64,000 nt of DNA from an uncultured Eubacterium sp. Lineage in GTDB: Bacteria; Bacillota; Clostridia; Oscillospirales; Acutalibacteraceae. The stretch lies in the NCBI GenBank assembly GCA_910577195.1, contig CAJTLP010000005.1:172372-236371 (forward strand). The letters are read 5' to 3'. Numbering within the stretch: the stretch's first letter is position 1; every line of letters begins with the position of its first letter. The notes beneath the pieces were generated by a model. The model did no database searches and was not told where the DNA came from. It saw nothing but the letters and a program-made list of their open reading frames with translations. The translations under genes and the position numbers were made by a program. Below, piece after piece: positions 18,640-28,769 of this stretch.

Positions 18640-19680
18640 CTAAAATAATTTTGTTATATCGCTGAAGGTCACAACACACATAAGTCCTAAAAGGAGTACA
18701 AGACCAACAGCATTAATAATATATTCTGCCTTTGACGGCAGCTTCTTTCTTGTAATTCCCTCTGCAATTAAAACGAATAATCTCCAGCCGTCAAGAGCAG
18801 GAATCGGGAATAAATTGAACAGTCCTACATTGATTGTCAGCAGTGCCATAATTCGCAGCATAGAATTGACAGAGGTTTTAACTGCATCCGATACAACCGA
18901 TACTGCACCCACAGGACCGCTCAAATCGGACAAGCCGTAGCGTCCTACAAGCAAATCGTGAATAGACAGAAATACCATACGTGCATACGAGGCAAATTCC
19001 TTGACGCTCTGAACAATCACATTTCCAAAGGTCTTCTCAACACCCTTGAGCCAGAAGTCCATTTTAAGGTACTTCGTGCCCTCGTAATCATCCATCTCGA
19101 ACTCAACCTGCAGATTAACGTCTTTTCCGTCACGGTTAACAATCATATCGACTGTACTGTCGGCACTTCGTGACAAACCTGTCTGAACATCGTTTGTAGT
19201 ATAAACACGCATACCGTCAATGCTCTTGATTGTGTCACCAAGCTGCAGACCGCTTTGTGCAGATAAAGCCGTATCCTCAAACTTAGCTACCTGCGTAGTG
19301 CCCACAAGATTCTGCGAGCCTACAATGATAAGCATAATTACAAATCCAAGTATAAGATTCATAACTGCACCGGCAACGACAACAAAAATCCTCTGCCAAA
19401 CCTTCTTTTTGATAAAAGCATTATCGTCCTCACTGTCGGAGTCCTCACCCTCCATAGAGCAGTAACCGCCGAACAGAATCAGACGCAGAGTGTACTTTGT
19501 ATCCCCCCGTGTTATCTGAAAAATCTTAGGTCCCATACCGATTGAAAATTCGTTGACCTTTATTTTCATCATTCTGGCAGCAAAATAATGTCCGCCCTCG
19601 TGGATAATAATAATAAATTCAAAAAATAAAATTGCAATCAATATCGGATAAACCGTATGCCAAATAGAACTAATACTCAC
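18640..19680 (-). CDS. rseP: Site-2 metalloprotease RseP/RasP
   Basis: The 346-residue membrane protease has the zinc motif HEGGH at 27-31 in the first transmembrane helix (HExxH retained). One PDZ domain in the middle contains SGLQLGDTIKSIDG. The C-terminal NLFPIPALDGWRL helix carries the third zinc ligand. The family cleaves anti-sigma factors and signal peptide remnants inside the membrane. It overlaps dxr by 4 bp. The cdsA-dxr-rseP-ispG order is standard for Firmicutes. Confidence 0.94.
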   Translation of the reverse strand: MSISSIWHTVYPILIAILFFEFIIIIHEGGHYFAARMMKIKVNEFSIGMGPKIFQITRGDTKYTLRLILFGGYCSMEGEDSDSEDDNAFIKKKVWQRIFVVVAGAVMNLILGFVIMLIIVGSQNLVGTTQVAKFEDTALSAQSGLQLGDTIKSIDGMRVYTTNDVQTGLSRSADSTVDMIVNRDGKDVNLQVEFEMDDYEGTKYLKMDFWLKGVEKTFGNVIVQSVKEFASYARMVFLSIHDLLVGRYGLSDLSGPVGAVSVVSDAVKTSVNSMLRIMALLTINVGLFNLFPIPALDGWRLFVLIAEGITRKKLPSKAEYIINAVGLVLLLGLMCVVTFSDITKLF

Positions 19681-20822
19681 TTAACCGCCTCAATAACATA
19701 CTCACGTGCTATTCTGTCTGTTTCAAGAACATCATCGAGAGTAAAATCTTTTTTATCTGATGCATTCAACATTGCCTCATTATTAAGATATGCAATATCG
19801 GTAAATTTAATTTTACCATTTAAGAAAAGCTTTACACTCTCCTCATTCGCACCGTTTGCTGCCGCAGGATGAAGCCCACCCATTTCAATAGCGTTTTTAC
19901 AAACATCAATACATTTAAAGGTTTCATAATCAGGCTCAAAAAATGTGAGTTTGCCATAGTCTGCAAGGGATAATTCCTTAACAGGACTGGGCTCACGCTC
20001 AGGATAGGTCAGTGCATACTGAATCGGAATTCTCATATCCGGTACACCAAGCTGAGCAATCATTGAATTATCCTGATAAACAATCGCAGAATGCACAACA
20101 GACTCCCTGTGAACAACAATTTCAATATCCTCATTTGGCATATCAAAGAGCCATTTTGCCTCAATGAACTCCAGACCCTTGTTCATCATTGTAGCAGAGT
20201 CAATGGTTATTTTTGCGCCCATATCCCAGTTAGGGTGCTTGAGTGCATCTGCCGCGGTAACATTCTCAAGCTCTGATAATTTCCTGCCGAAGAACGGACC
20301 GCCTGAGGCTGTAAGAATAATTTTCTTTATCGCCTTTTTACTCGGCATACCCTGCATGGATTGGAAAATTGCAGAATGCTCACTGTCAACCGGAAGAATG
20401 TCAACACCCATTTCCTTTGCAAGATTTGTAACAAGATGACCGCCTGCAACAAGCGTTTCCTTGTTCGCCAGAGCAATTGTCTTTTTCGCCTTAATTGCCT
20501 CAAGCGTAGGCTGAAGTCCTACCATACCCACAACGGAATTCAGAACCGTATCTGCACCATCATAAACAGCACATTCAATCAGTCCCTCCATACCGCAGGT
20601 AACCTTCGTATCGGTATCTTTAATTCTATCCTTAAGCTCCTTTGCAGAGCCTTCATTCATCATACAAACAAGCTCAGGTCTGAACTCTCTCACCTGCTGC
20701 TCAATGATATCAACACGTGAATTGGCAGTAAGGCATTTTACGTTATAGCCGTGCATACGGCATACATCAAGACTCTGTGTACCGATTGAGCCTGTTGAAC
20801 CTAAAAGTGAAATATTTTTCAT
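19677..20822 (-). CDS. dxr: 1-deoxy-D-xylulose 5-phosphate reductoisomerase
   Basis: The 381-residue protein has an N-terminal NADPH-binding loop (GSTGSIGTQSLDV), the metal and substrate site (LPVDSEHSAIFQSM), the SGGPFFGR loop, and DSATMMNKGLEFIEA. It makes MEP from DXP, the first committed step of this isoprenoid pathway and the target of fosmidomycin. It overlaps rseP by 4 bp and lies 15 bp after cdsA, in one operon. Confidence 0.96.
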   Translation of the reverse strand: MKNISLLGSTGSIGTQSLDVCRMHGYNVKCLTANSRVDIIEQQVREFRPELVCMMNEGSAKELKDRIKDTDTKVTCGMEGLIECAVYDGADTVLNSVVGMVGLQPTLEAIKAKKTIALANKETLVAGGHLVTNLAKEMGVDILPVDSEHSAIFQSMQGMPSKKAIKKIILTASGGPFFGRKLSELENVTAADALKHPNWDMGAKITIDSATMMNKGLEFIEAKWLFDMPNEDIEIVVHRESVVHSAIVYQDNSMIAQLGVPDMRIPIQYALTYPEREPSPVKELSLADYGKLTFFEPDYETFKCIDVCKNAIEMGGLHPAAANGANEESVKLFLNGKIKFTDIAYLNNEAMLNASDKKDFTLDDVLETDRIAREYVIEAVK

Positions 20823-20837
20823 AGTATTACCTTAAAA

Positions 20838-21710
20838 TTATAAAATATTTTGTGTAACCAAAGCGATCACATATGCACATGGAAGTGTAAACAGTGATGA
20901 ATCCAGTCTGTCCATTACACCGCCGTGACCGGGAAAAATCTTACCGAAATCCTTAACCTCAAAATTCCTTTTAAGCACGGACGCTGAAAGGTCTCCCATC
21001 ATTCCCATAAATGAAACAGGAATACAGCATACAAGAAGAATCGTTGCCATGCTCTTATCAAGCGGAACAACAGCTACCTTGTTATAAATCATCATAGCAG
21101 CTGCGTTGAAAATAAGGCTTACAACAAGTCCGCCGACTGCACCCTCAACTGTTTTTTTAGGTGAAATGTTCGGTGCCATTTTATGCTTGCCTATCGCCAT
21201 ACCTGTAAGCTGAGCTCCGGTATCTGTAGCAAGGGCACAGATAAGAGCGTAGAAAATGAGATACACACCGAACTGCATATTGTCAAACATATCTCTTAAA
21301 CGGATAAAAATGCTGAAACCAAACGGAACAATCACACTTGCAAACACGGAAACCGCAACATCCTCAAAGGTTGTATAGGCGTATCCCCTGAGCATTGCAA
21401 GAAGGAATATCAGACAAAGTGCAATGACAAAAACGATGTTTGGAATCAGGCCGATTACCTTGCCCCATACCTGAGCATCAACCAAAGGCATTAAAACCTT
21501 TTCGCTTGCAAAAAACGGAACACAGGCTGAAAAAATGATACCTGTAACCTTGATAAAAGTATTCTGAACATTGGCACATCTCATAATTTCGCCGCTGGCA
21601 ACTGCTGAAAGGAATGCAACAACAATTACAAGGGCAAAGGTATCTATCTGCCACACAACAACTGCAAGAACTGCTAAAAGGCATATTGCAGTAATAACTC
21701 TCTGTTTCAT
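20838..21710 (-). CDS. cdsA: Phosphatidate cytidylyltransferase
   Basis: The 290-residue integral membrane enzyme has about eight hydrophobic helices. Near its C-terminus it carries the CTP-transferase signature SVLKRNFEVKDFG followed by PGHGGVMDRLDS. It makes CDP-diacylglycerol for phospholipids. The ATG at 21710 is chosen because AAGGAGA lies 7 nt upstream and the protein then begins with a normal first helix. A longer reading frame to 21893 would overlap uppS by about 150 bp without a binding site. Confidence 0.93.
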   Translation of the reverse strand: MKQRVITAICLLAVLAVVVWQIDTFALVIVVAFLSAVASGEIMRCANVQNTFIKVTGIIFSACVPFFASEKVLMPLVDAQVWGKVIGLIPNIVFVIALCLIFLLAMLRGYAYTTFEDVAVSVFASVIVPFGFSIFIRLRDMFDNMQFGVYLIFYALICALATDTGAQLTGMAIGKHKMAPNISPKKTVEGAVGGLVVSLIFNAAAMMIYNKVAVVPLDKSMATILLVCCIPVSFMGMMGDLSASVLKRNFEVKDFGKIFPGHGGVMDRLDSSLFTLPCAYVIALVTQNIL

Positions 21711-21744
21711 ATTTATCTCCTTTTTATCACTCAAAACGTTTGCA

Positions 21745-22461
21745 TTAAGCTCCGAAACGTCGGTTCCTGTTTTCAAACTCACGAAGAGCTGAATGTAAAT
21801 CACCGATTTTAAAATCAGGCCACAGCACGTCGCTGTACCAGAATTCACTGTAGGCTGCCTGCCACAGCAAAAAGTTTGAAAGCCTTTCCTCACCGCTTGG
21901 TCTTATAATCAAATCACAGTCCGGAGTGGTATAAATATTATTTGAAATATCATTTTCCGTAATTTCCGTTCTGCCCTCTTTAATCAGCTTATTGACAGCT
22001 GAAACAATTTCCTGCCTGCCGCCGTAATTGATTGCAAGATAAACAGTCGTACCTGTATGGGATGCAGTCTCGGCCTCCGCTTCATCCATTAAATCAAGCA
22101 GATCCTGAGAGATGCCCTCACGTTCACCGATGAACTTGATTCTACTGTTTCCTGCCTGTGCCATATCGCTTTTCGCTTCAAGAAGATACTCCATAAAAAG
22201 CTTCATCAGAGCATCAACCTCTTCCTTAGGTCTTTTCCAGTTTTCAGTGGAAAAGGCATAAAAGGTTACGTATTCAATACCCAGCCTTTCACATTCCTTG
22301 CTGATTGTACGAAAAACATTTGCACCGGCTTTATGACCTGCCGAACGCGGAAGAGCACGTTTTTTTGCCCACCTGCCGTTGCCGTCCATTATAATTCCTA
22401 TATGCTTCGGCAGAACTGAAAATTCACAATCCGTATTATTTTTTTTACCGAACAGTGCCAA
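21745..22461 (-). CDS. uppS: Undecaprenyl diphosphate synthase (cis-prenyltransferase)
   Basis: The 238-residue protein has the catalytic IMDGNGRWA with Asp26, the helical FYAFSTENWKRP motif, and RPSGEERLSNFLLWQ plus WPDF at the C-terminus. It builds the C55 lipid carrier for peptidoglycan and wall polymers, using IPP from the MEP genes in the same operon. It is followed by cdsA after 34 bp. Confidence 0.96.
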   Translation of the reverse strand: MALFGKKNNTDCEFSVLPKHIGIIMDGNGRWAKKRALPRSAGHKAGANVFRTISKECERLGIEYVTFYAFSTENWKRPKEEVDALMKLFMEYLLEAKSDMAQAGNSRIKFIGEREGISQDLLDLMDEAEAETASHTGTTVYLAINYGGRQEIVSAVNKLIKEGRTEITENDISNNIYTTPDCDLIIRPSGEERLSNFLLWQAAYSEFWYSDVLWPDFKIGDLHSALREFENRNRRFGA

Positions 22462-22528
22462 ATCCCAGCACCTCCTTAATACAGTTATAGGGCGACGTAT
22501 TTCAGCCGCCCCAAGTATTTAAATAAAG

Positions 22529-23083
22529 TTAGATTGAAAGGATTTCCTCTTCCTTTTTCTTAGTAATCGTCTCAGCCTGCTTTATAAAGCCGTCTGTAAT
22601 ATCCTGGAGCTTTTTCTCGCCATCCTTCTGCTGATCCTCAGTAATTTCGTTATCCTTCTTGAGCTTTTTGATATCGTCCATTGCATCACGGCGTACATTA
22701 CGGATAGCAACCTTTGCTTCCTCACCGCGCTTTGAAATATCCTTCTGCAGATTCTTACGGTGCTCCTCAGTAAGCTGAGGGAATGTAAGTCTGATCACCT
22801 TGCCGTCATTCTGAGGATTAATACCGATATCTGAAGTATTGATTGCCTTTTCAATATCCTTAAGTGTTGATGCATCCCAAGGCTGAATAACAAGAAGTCT
22901 TGCCTCAGGTACACTGACAGCGGCCATCTGATTAATAGCAGTAGGTACACCGTAATAATCAACCATAACCTTATCAAGCACAGCAGGATTTGCTCTTCCT
23001 GCTCTTATTGCTGAAAAATCTCTTTCAAGTGAAGTAAGACACTTTTCCATTTTTTCATTCGCTTTTGCGTAAACTGTTTCCAT
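22529..23083 (-). CDS. frr: Ribosome recycling factor
   Basis: The 184-residue protein aligns along its length with RRF: the three-helix bundle with RAGRANPAVLDKVMVDYYG, the hinge region VPEARLLVIQPWD, and IRNVRRDAMDDIKKL near the C-terminus. It splits post-termination ribosomes with EF-G. It follows pyrH, the conserved pyrH-frr pair. A further conserved step, rpsB-tsf-pyrH, is broken here because rpsB-tsf lie about 9 kb away. Confidence 0.96.
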   Translation of the reverse strand: METVYAKANEKMEKCLTSLERDFSAIRAGRANPAVLDKVMVDYYGVPTAINQMAAVSVPEARLLVIQPWDASTLKDIEKAINTSDIGINPQNDGKVIRLTFPQLTEEHRKNLQKDISKRGEEAKVAIRNVRRDAMDDIKKLKKDNEITEDQQKDGEKKLQDITDGFIKQAETITKKKEEEILSI

Positions 23084-23116
23084 AAATATAACCTCTCTTT
23101 ATTCTATAATTCTGTC

Positions 23117-23824
23117 TTAGTTTCTAACCAAAGTACCGATTTTTTCGCCCTGAACTGCTTTAACAACATTTTCAGGATTTGTAAGATCAAACACAAGAAT
23201 GGATAAATCATTATCCTTGCAGAGCGAGAATGCCGTTGAGTCCATAACCTTAATATCACGTGCAAGAACTTCTCTGAACTGAACCTCGTCAAACTTAACG
23301 GCATCATCGTATTTGTTAGGGTCTTTATCATAAACACCGTCAACATTTGTTGCTTTCAGAAGCACATCCGCATTAATCTCAACAGCTCTGAGTGCAGCAG
23401 CTGTATCTGTAGAAAAGAACGGTGAACCTGTTCCGCAGCCGAAGATAACAATTCTGCCCTTTTCAAAATGACGGATAGCCTTATTGCGGATATACGGTTC
23501 AGCAATCTGGCGCATCTCAATTGCTGTCTGTACTCTTACATCAGCACCAAGCTGTTCAAGTGCATCACAAAGTGCAAGTGAATTCATTGCTGTTGCCAGC
23601 ATACCGATATGGTCAGCTCTTGTTCTGTCCATATGCTCACTTGTTCTTCCTCTCCAGAAATTTCCGCCGCCGACAACAATGCCGACCTCAACACCTAAAT
23701 CAGCAATCCTCTTAACTGATTCACAAATTTTCAAAACAGTAGGGGTGTCAATACCGCTGCCCTTTTCACCGGCAAGCACCTCACCGCTTAATTTTAACAA
23801 AATTCTTTTATATGCGATACTCAT
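23117..23824 (-). CDS. pyrH: UMP kinase
   Basis: The 235-residue amino-acid-kinase-fold protein has KLSGEVLAG, VGGGNFWRG, the UMP-binding DHIGMLATAMN, and GTGSPFFSTDTAA. It phosphorylates UMP to UDP. GGGAGG stands 8 nt before the ATG. It is the first gene of the eight-gene operon ending with polC. The AT-rich 175 bp upstream would hold the promoter, but no confident -35/-10 pair was identified. Confidence 0.96.
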   Translation of the reverse strand: MSIAYKRILLKLSGEVLAGEKGSGIDTPTVLKICESVKRIADLGVEVGIVVGGGNFWRGRTSEHMDRTRADHIGMLATAMNSLALCDALEQLGADVRVQTAIEMRQIAEPYIRNKAIRHFEKGRIVIFGCGTGSPFFSTDTAAALRAVEINADVLLKATNVDGVYDKDPNKYDDAVKFDEVQFREVLARDIKVMDSTAFSLCKDNDLSILVFDLTNPENVVKAVQGEKIGTLVRN

Positions 23825-23959
23825 ACAAAAGTCCTCCCACGTTTATTATCTACTATATAATAATATAAATTATTCTTAAAGTAAATAGTTAGAATAAAAA
23901 TTAAATATTATTTTATATATAAGCCGCAAAAACTACTGATTTTATGGTTATAACATAAC

Positions 23960-23996
23960 AAAAGCAGATTGCCGTTTTAATAGGCAATCTGCTTTT
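23960..23996 (-). terminator. Terminator after the leucine-rich-repeat protein gene
   Basis: A perfect 14-bp stem (AAAAGCAGATTGCC and its complement) encloses a 9-nt loop, just past the stop at 24001. It separates that gene from the pyrH operon. Confidence 0.85.
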
Positions 23997-24000
23997 CATA

Positions 24001-26544
24001 TCATTGATTATTTTCTTCAGTCGTTGGCTCGTCAGGAGCTTGCTTAGGATTCAGTCTGACAAGATAGCTGTAATCCTTTGCATTGATGATACCGTCGTTT
24101 ACAAGCTCAAATCTGTAGCCGAGCTCTGTATCACCGGGTGCCGTATTGGCATATCTTACATTCCAGAGTGCAAGAACAGATGCAGGACCGAGCGGAACAG
24201 CATTACCGCCGCATACGGAGCATTTATAGGTCAGTCTGCCATTGCTGTCAAGACCTGTATAATCATACTTGTGTCCGGGTGCAGGCGTATAATGATTCCT
24301 TCTTTCACCGCAGTCATTACAGGTATCATAGCTTTCCGCAGGGGTAGTACAATTACCCTTTGTTACAAGAGTAGTCTTATAGTGTCCCTCTATCCATTCA
24401 TCATGTACGGTTCTTTGTGTTGACTTATCACCGCAGCGTGTACAGGTAGGCGTCGCAAGACTGTGACCGGGCTTATCCGCAACAGGAACTAACACATCCT
24501 CATAGTTGTGGCCGAGTGCGGCAATTGTAAGCTCATACTCAATATTGCACTGTGTGCACACGGCTTTCTGTTTGCCGTCAGTAGTACAGGTTGCCGTTGC
24601 CCCCTCAACAGGTGTATATTCAAGGAACACATGTGGCTTTTTATCAATTATTTCTGTTGAATTATTTCCGCATCTCTGACAATTCCAGACATTCTTGCCT
24701 GCAGCAGTACAGGTAGGTTCAACTGATTCAATCAGAACATTATCGTGTCCAAGCTTAAGGATTGTTTCTCTTGATTCATGATTGCAATTGTTACACTTAT
24801 AGTGAATATAGCCATTAGATGTACAGGTCGGCTCAGTTCTGGATGTCTCAGTCAATTCGTGAGGCTGGGTTTCAAGCGTAACCGTTCTTCTCTCCGAGCA
24901 GATTGTACAGGTATCAACACGCGTACCCGGAACAGAACAGTTGGAAATGCTCAGAACAGTAGATTCATAACAATTATCCACCCATTCAACATGCTTTGGC
25001 ACAGTAGTATCCACACCACAGACCGAACAATTATAAATCTCATAGATATGTCCGTCATTCGCTGTATTGTCAAGCTCTTCTGCAAGGACATTTGTATGAC
25101 CGAGTGCAGGAATTTCCTGTGTTACAGCCTCATTGCAGACTGAACAAACACCCTCCTTTGTACCCTTTTCGGTACAGGTAGGCTCTTTTGTAACCGTAAA
25201 TTCATCAACAACGTGCTTATTTGCAAAAGGAACTGTTTTAGACTTGCCGCAACCCTCAAAGGTACAGGTGTATTTTTCAGAACCTAATTTACAGGTGCCT
25301 GTTCTTTCATAGGTATAAAAGCCTTCAACATATTCTTTATGTTCAATTTCCTGCTTTGTCTTTTGCGGACAATTTTCATTCGCACATACGGATATTCTGA
25401 TTACATGTCCGTTTTCCGCTGTCTCATCATACTCTTCAGAGATTTCCCATTTATGACCCAGTGCATTGATATCCGTAACTCTTACATTCACACCGCACTC
25501 ATCACATACCTGTGTAAGCTTTCCTTTTTCAGTGCAGGTTGGTTCAAGCGTTACAACATCATGTGTCGAGGTATGGTCACACGGATCAATAGAAACAAAT
25601 TCATAGTTTGCATTCGGATGATCGGTAACATAAACCTCAGTCGTTGAGCCTCTGTGTCCGTAGAAGGTAATCTTCTGGCTTGAGCCGTCGAAAGGCTCTT
25701 TGTTAATTACACCTTCAAATACCGTATTCGGATTGTTCACCGTAACCTTGTTCAGGAAAGAACAAGTAGCAAACGCACGGGTACCGATGCTTTCAATCTC
25801 ATACGGTATTTCAATACTGGTCATCTTACAGCCATAGAAAGACCAACCGTCAATTCTTTTAATTGTCGGTGAAAATTTAATGTTATCGCTTTTTACGCCT
25901 GCATTATAAAAGGCTCTTGTACCTGTAGAGGTCAGACCTGTGCCGTATGTAACGGTAATCAGATTGGTACAGTCCATAAATGCACCGTCACCCAGTGTTG
26001 TAAGTGAATCAGGAAAAGTAATACTTGTCAACGCAGTACAGCCCTGAAAGGCTCTCGGCTCAATGGTTTCAAGTCCTGAAGGCAGGTTGATTTTCTTAAG
26101 AGCAGTACACTCTCTGAAAGCACCGTAGCTTACTGCGGAAACGCTATCCTCGCCCAATGATATGGAAGAACTGCCGGAAATGGTTTTCAATGTACTTGGA
26201 AGACTTACTTCCGTCAAAGCCGTACATCCATAAAAGTTCAGCTTTCCGATTGTTTCAATACCCTCTTCAATAACAACCTTGGTAATATCAGTCCTGTAAC
26301 TGTACCAAGGGGTTCTGTTCAGTGCAGTATCTCCGTAATCCTTTGTTGCACCGGTACCGGAAATAGTCAGCGTTTTGCTTGCCGTATCATAATTGAATGT
26401 AGCATTACCGGCTGCCGGTCTGCCCAATGTTGACGCACCGCAGTTTCCGCTGTTTGCACCATATACAATAGAAATATTAAAACAGAATAATGCAGAGACA
26501 ATAATTGCCAATGCCAAAATCATTGAAATCAATCTGCGTTTCAT
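24001..26544 (-). CDS. Secreted leucine-rich-repeat (BspA-like) protein with Cys-rich repeats and a dockerin-like tail
   Basis: The 847-residue protein starts with a signal peptide (MKRRLISMILALAIIVSALF, cleavage near residue 29). Residues of about 45-310 contain LRR_5-type units (CTALTSITFPDSLTTLGDGAF and similar). Then follow about ten units with the pattern CT..G....C..C......LGH, each with paired Cys like small zinc or disulphide knuckles. The last 40 residues contain NDGIINAKDYSYLVRL, resembling one calcium loop-helix half of a type I dockerin. The ATG at 26544 has AGAGGTGG upstream and is preferred over a GTG at 26562. The role is probably surface binding or adhesion. No enzyme motif is seen. 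Confidence 0.8.
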   Translation of the reverse strand: MKRRLISMILALAIIVSALFCFNISIVYGANSGNCGASTLGRPAAGNATFNYDTASKTLTISGTGATKDYGDTALNRTPWYSYRTDITKVVIEEGIETIGKLNFYGCTALTEVSLPSTLKTISGSSSISLGEDSVSAVSYGAFRECTALKKINLPSGLETIEPRAFQGCTALTSITFPDSLTTLGDGAFMDCTNLITVTYGTGLTSTGTRAFYNAGVKSDNIKFSPTIKRIDGWSFYGCKMTSIEIPYEIESIGTRAFATCSFLNKVTVNNPNTVFEGVINKEPFDGSSQKITFYGHRGSTTEVYVTDHPNANYEFVSIDPCDHTSTHDVVTLEPTCTEKGKLTQVCDECGVNVRVTDINALGHKWEISEEYDETAENGHVIRISVCANENCPQKTKQEIEHKEYVEGFYTYERTGTCKLGSEKYTCTFEGCGKSKTVPFANKHVVDEFTVTKEPTCTEKGTKEGVCSVCNEAVTQEIPALGHTNVLAEELDNTANDGHIYEIYNCSVCGVDTTVPKHVEWVDNCYESTVLSISNCSVPGTRVDTCTICSERRTVTLETQPHELTETSRTEPTCTSNGYIHYKCNNCNHESRETILKLGHDNVLIESVEPTCTAAGKNVWNCQRCGNNSTEIIDKKPHVFLEYTPVEGATATCTTDGKQKAVCTQCNIEYELTIAALGHNYEDVLVPVADKPGHSLATPTCTRCGDKSTQRTVHDEWIEGHYKTTLVTKGNCTTPAESYDTCNDCGERRNHYTPAPGHKYDYTGLDSNGRLTYKCSVCGGNAVPLGPASVLALWNVRYANTAPGDTELGYRFELVNDGIINAKDYSYLVRLNPKQAPDEPTTEENNQ

Positions 26545-26633
26545 AATCCCACCTCTGAACACTCACAAAGTTACACAAAAATTATAACACATATTCATAT
26601 TTTTTTCAACATATTAACAATAAAAATATATAG

Positions 26634-28760
26634 TTATGCGCCTATATCCCACTTTTTTATCAGCATTTGTGCGTCTGAAACAACATTTTTATCCGACGGA
26701 TACGGATATTCGCTGTATGTATTTATCCACTTATTTTCAAAATCATTCAGTCTTTTACCAAAATCAGATTTGATATAATTCTTTCTTTTCACAAAATCTG
26801 CAGTGCATAAAACATCAACGTGCCTGCCCTTTTCAAGCTGTGAAATCACCTCATCATAGAACATTTTCCATCTGACAAAATAGAATTCACCTATCAGACC
26901 GCTCCACTCTCTCCATGAATAATCATAGAGCATATTTTCACCATACACATCGCCCCAAAGCGTTATGAGTGTACGGGCATTAAAGTCAAAATACTTTTTC
27001 TCCTGTTCATCTCCTGCAAGTCTGTGACTGTCCTCAATCCATCGTGACAGTGAAAACTCGCTCCTGTTTGCAAGAAAGCGGTCCATATCCTGAAGCAGGT
27101 TCAGCTGCTTTTCAGAAAGTATTTTTAATGCTTCAATGTCCTTTCTGCTGTAAGCATCTGCAAAATCGGATTGATTGGTATAAAATCTGTTGCTGAGTGC
27201 CTGACGCACCAAATCACACAAATCATATTGATATCCATCAGATTCTCCGAACTCGTCTGAAACGGATTTAAAAAGACTAACCGCTTTTTCAAAAAGCTTG
27301 GTATCATAATAAATTTTTGTATAACAGCACGGACCTGTTCTGATTGGCATAAGCTGAGGACGTGCAGCAAGTGCTGAACCCACCTCATTTTCCTGATAAT
27401 CATGGCTACTGCTGTAGCAGGTTTCCAGAAGAATATCCCAAGCCTTGCGAAGCGTTTCGCTGTACTTGCCATACCTGCGTTTCATGTAATCATCAAGCCA
27501 TTGTGAACAGTCAATCTGCTTTGATGAGGTTAAAAGCTCAAGCTGCAAATCGTATATTACAGGATTCTGTTCAATCCCCTCCATAAACATTCCTGTTCCC
27601 ACAACATTGGCACCGTTTGATTTCAGCTTTAAGTACCTGTTGCTGCAATGGAGTTTCAATTTGCCCTGCATTGCATTTTTACCGCCGAAATTATGAAGCA
27701 TACCGGCAACTACCGGATAACCCCAAAGATTTTTATTGCTGAGTGTTTTCTCTGAATTGATATCAAGAAGAAGCAATCGCTCCTTAGGAACAGCCTTTAC
27801 AATATGCTTGCGCATTGACCAGGTCTGCATCACCCACACTGAATTACTGTCAAAGCTTTCATACATATGATTGATTGTTTTGCCGACCGCCTTCAAATAC
27901 CAGCTCCATCGTTTTGGCGGTGTTCCCTCGTGGAAAGGGTCACAGGCAAGATAATGATAATTACCGAATATTCTTTCAAGATTATTCAGATAGGACTTGC
28001 CGAAATCAAGGAAAAGAGTGTCAAGCGGATCAAGCTGTGCAGTCTTTGGAAAGCCGCACCAACCCCTTTGCTCTAATATTTTAGCATCAGGGAATTTTGA
28101 TTTGAAGAGCATAGGAACGTGACCTGAAAAGCCCTGCTGAATCGGCTGCATTCCAAATTCAATATAACGCTCAAGTATCTTTTTTCCAAGTTCGGCACGA
28201 CGGTATACATAGCTTTTATCCTTTGGTGGAATATACCCCTCAATATTGGTCATAAGCTGCCACGCCCAGAAAGCAGGTCCTGAGATTGAATCAAGAGCCT
28301 CACGCTCGGAAAAGCCATACTCCAGCAAGGTTTCATAGAGCACTGCCTCACTGCCTATAACGGCAAGGGGCATATTTATTCCGTTCATTGCCATAAAATC
28401 AATTTCTTTTTCCCAGCGCGAAAAATCCCACCAGCACATTGAGTAATCAAGCGTGCAGTAGTTCATATAAACTCTGAATTTTTGTTCAATTTCGCGGCTG
28501 AATACACCGTCAAACATAGTCAGCTCTGTAATATTGATTGCTCTGTTGCCGCACCAGGAAAGCTGAACACCACAGTATTTTTTCAGATAATCATAGATTC
28601 CCATACAAGCAGAAATATAATTATTTGCCTTTACGTACAAAGTACCATTTTCAGCCGTTATGCAGTAGCTGTCCTGCTCAGCATCTGTAATGGCAACATT
28701 AATATTGTCCTTAACATCAAAAAGATTTCTTTCCAGAAAGCCTACAATAACATTATCCAT
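26634..28760 (-). CDS. GH89 alpha-N-acetylglucosaminidase
   Basis: The 708-residue protein matches the GH89/NAGLU core: an N-terminal beta domain (about 1-90), NYCTLDYSMCWWDFSRWEKE at about 100-119, and FMAMNGINMPLA. The catalytic acids are Glu278 in CDPFHEGTPP and Glu394 in FMEGIEQNP, in the positions of the two catalytic Glu residues of human NAGLU and C. perfringens GH89. GH89 releases alpha-1,4-linked GlcNAc capping gastric-type mucin glycans or in heparan. There is no signal peptide, so it is probably cytoplasmic. AAGGAG precedes the ATG. It is the last of four closely packed genes (28760-30848). Confidence 0.92.
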   Translation of the reverse strand: MDNVIVGFLERNLFDVKDNINVAITDAEQDSYCITAENGTLYVKANNYISACMGIYDYLKKYCGVQLSWCGNRAINITELTMFDGVFSREIEQKFRVYMNYCTLDYSMCWWDFSRWEKEIDFMAMNGINMPLAVIGSEAVLYETLLEYGFSEREALDSISGPAFWAWQLMTNIEGYIPPKDKSYVYRRAELGKKILERYIEFGMQPIQQGFSGHVPMLFKSKFPDAKILEQRGWCGFPKTAQLDPLDTLFLDFGKSYLNNLERIFGNYHYLACDPFHEGTPPKRWSWYLKAVGKTINHMYESFDSNSVWVMQTWSMRKHIVKAVPKERLLLLDINSEKTLSNKNLWGYPVVAGMLHNFGGKNAMQGKLKLHCSNRYLKLKSNGANVVGTGMFMEGIEQNPVIYDLQLELLTSSKQIDCSQWLDDYMKRRYGKYSETLRKAWDILLETCYSSSHDYQENEVGSALAARPQLMPIRTGPCCYTKIYYDTKLFEKAVSLFKSVSDEFGESDGYQYDLCDLVRQALSNRFYTNQSDFADAYSRKDIEALKILSEKQLNLLQDMDRFLANRSEFSLSRWIEDSHRLAGDEQEKKYFDFNARTLITLWGDVYGENMLYDYSWREWSGLIGEFYFVRWKMFYDEVISQLEKGRHVDVLCTADFVKRKNYIKSDFGKRLNDFENKWINTYSEYPYPSDKNVVSDAQMLIKKWDIGA

Positions 28761-28769
28761 AAATACTCC

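Noticed and set aside
19585..19605. HEGGH in place of the more common HEFGH in the site-2 protease
   Set aside because: The HExxH zinc motif is intact and this position varies in the family, so it is not a defect.
20838..21893. A longer cdsA start that would add 61 residues
   Set aside because: The extension overlaps uppS by about 150 bp, encodes Cys-rich non-membrane sequence and has no binding site; the ATG at 21710 has AAGGAGA.
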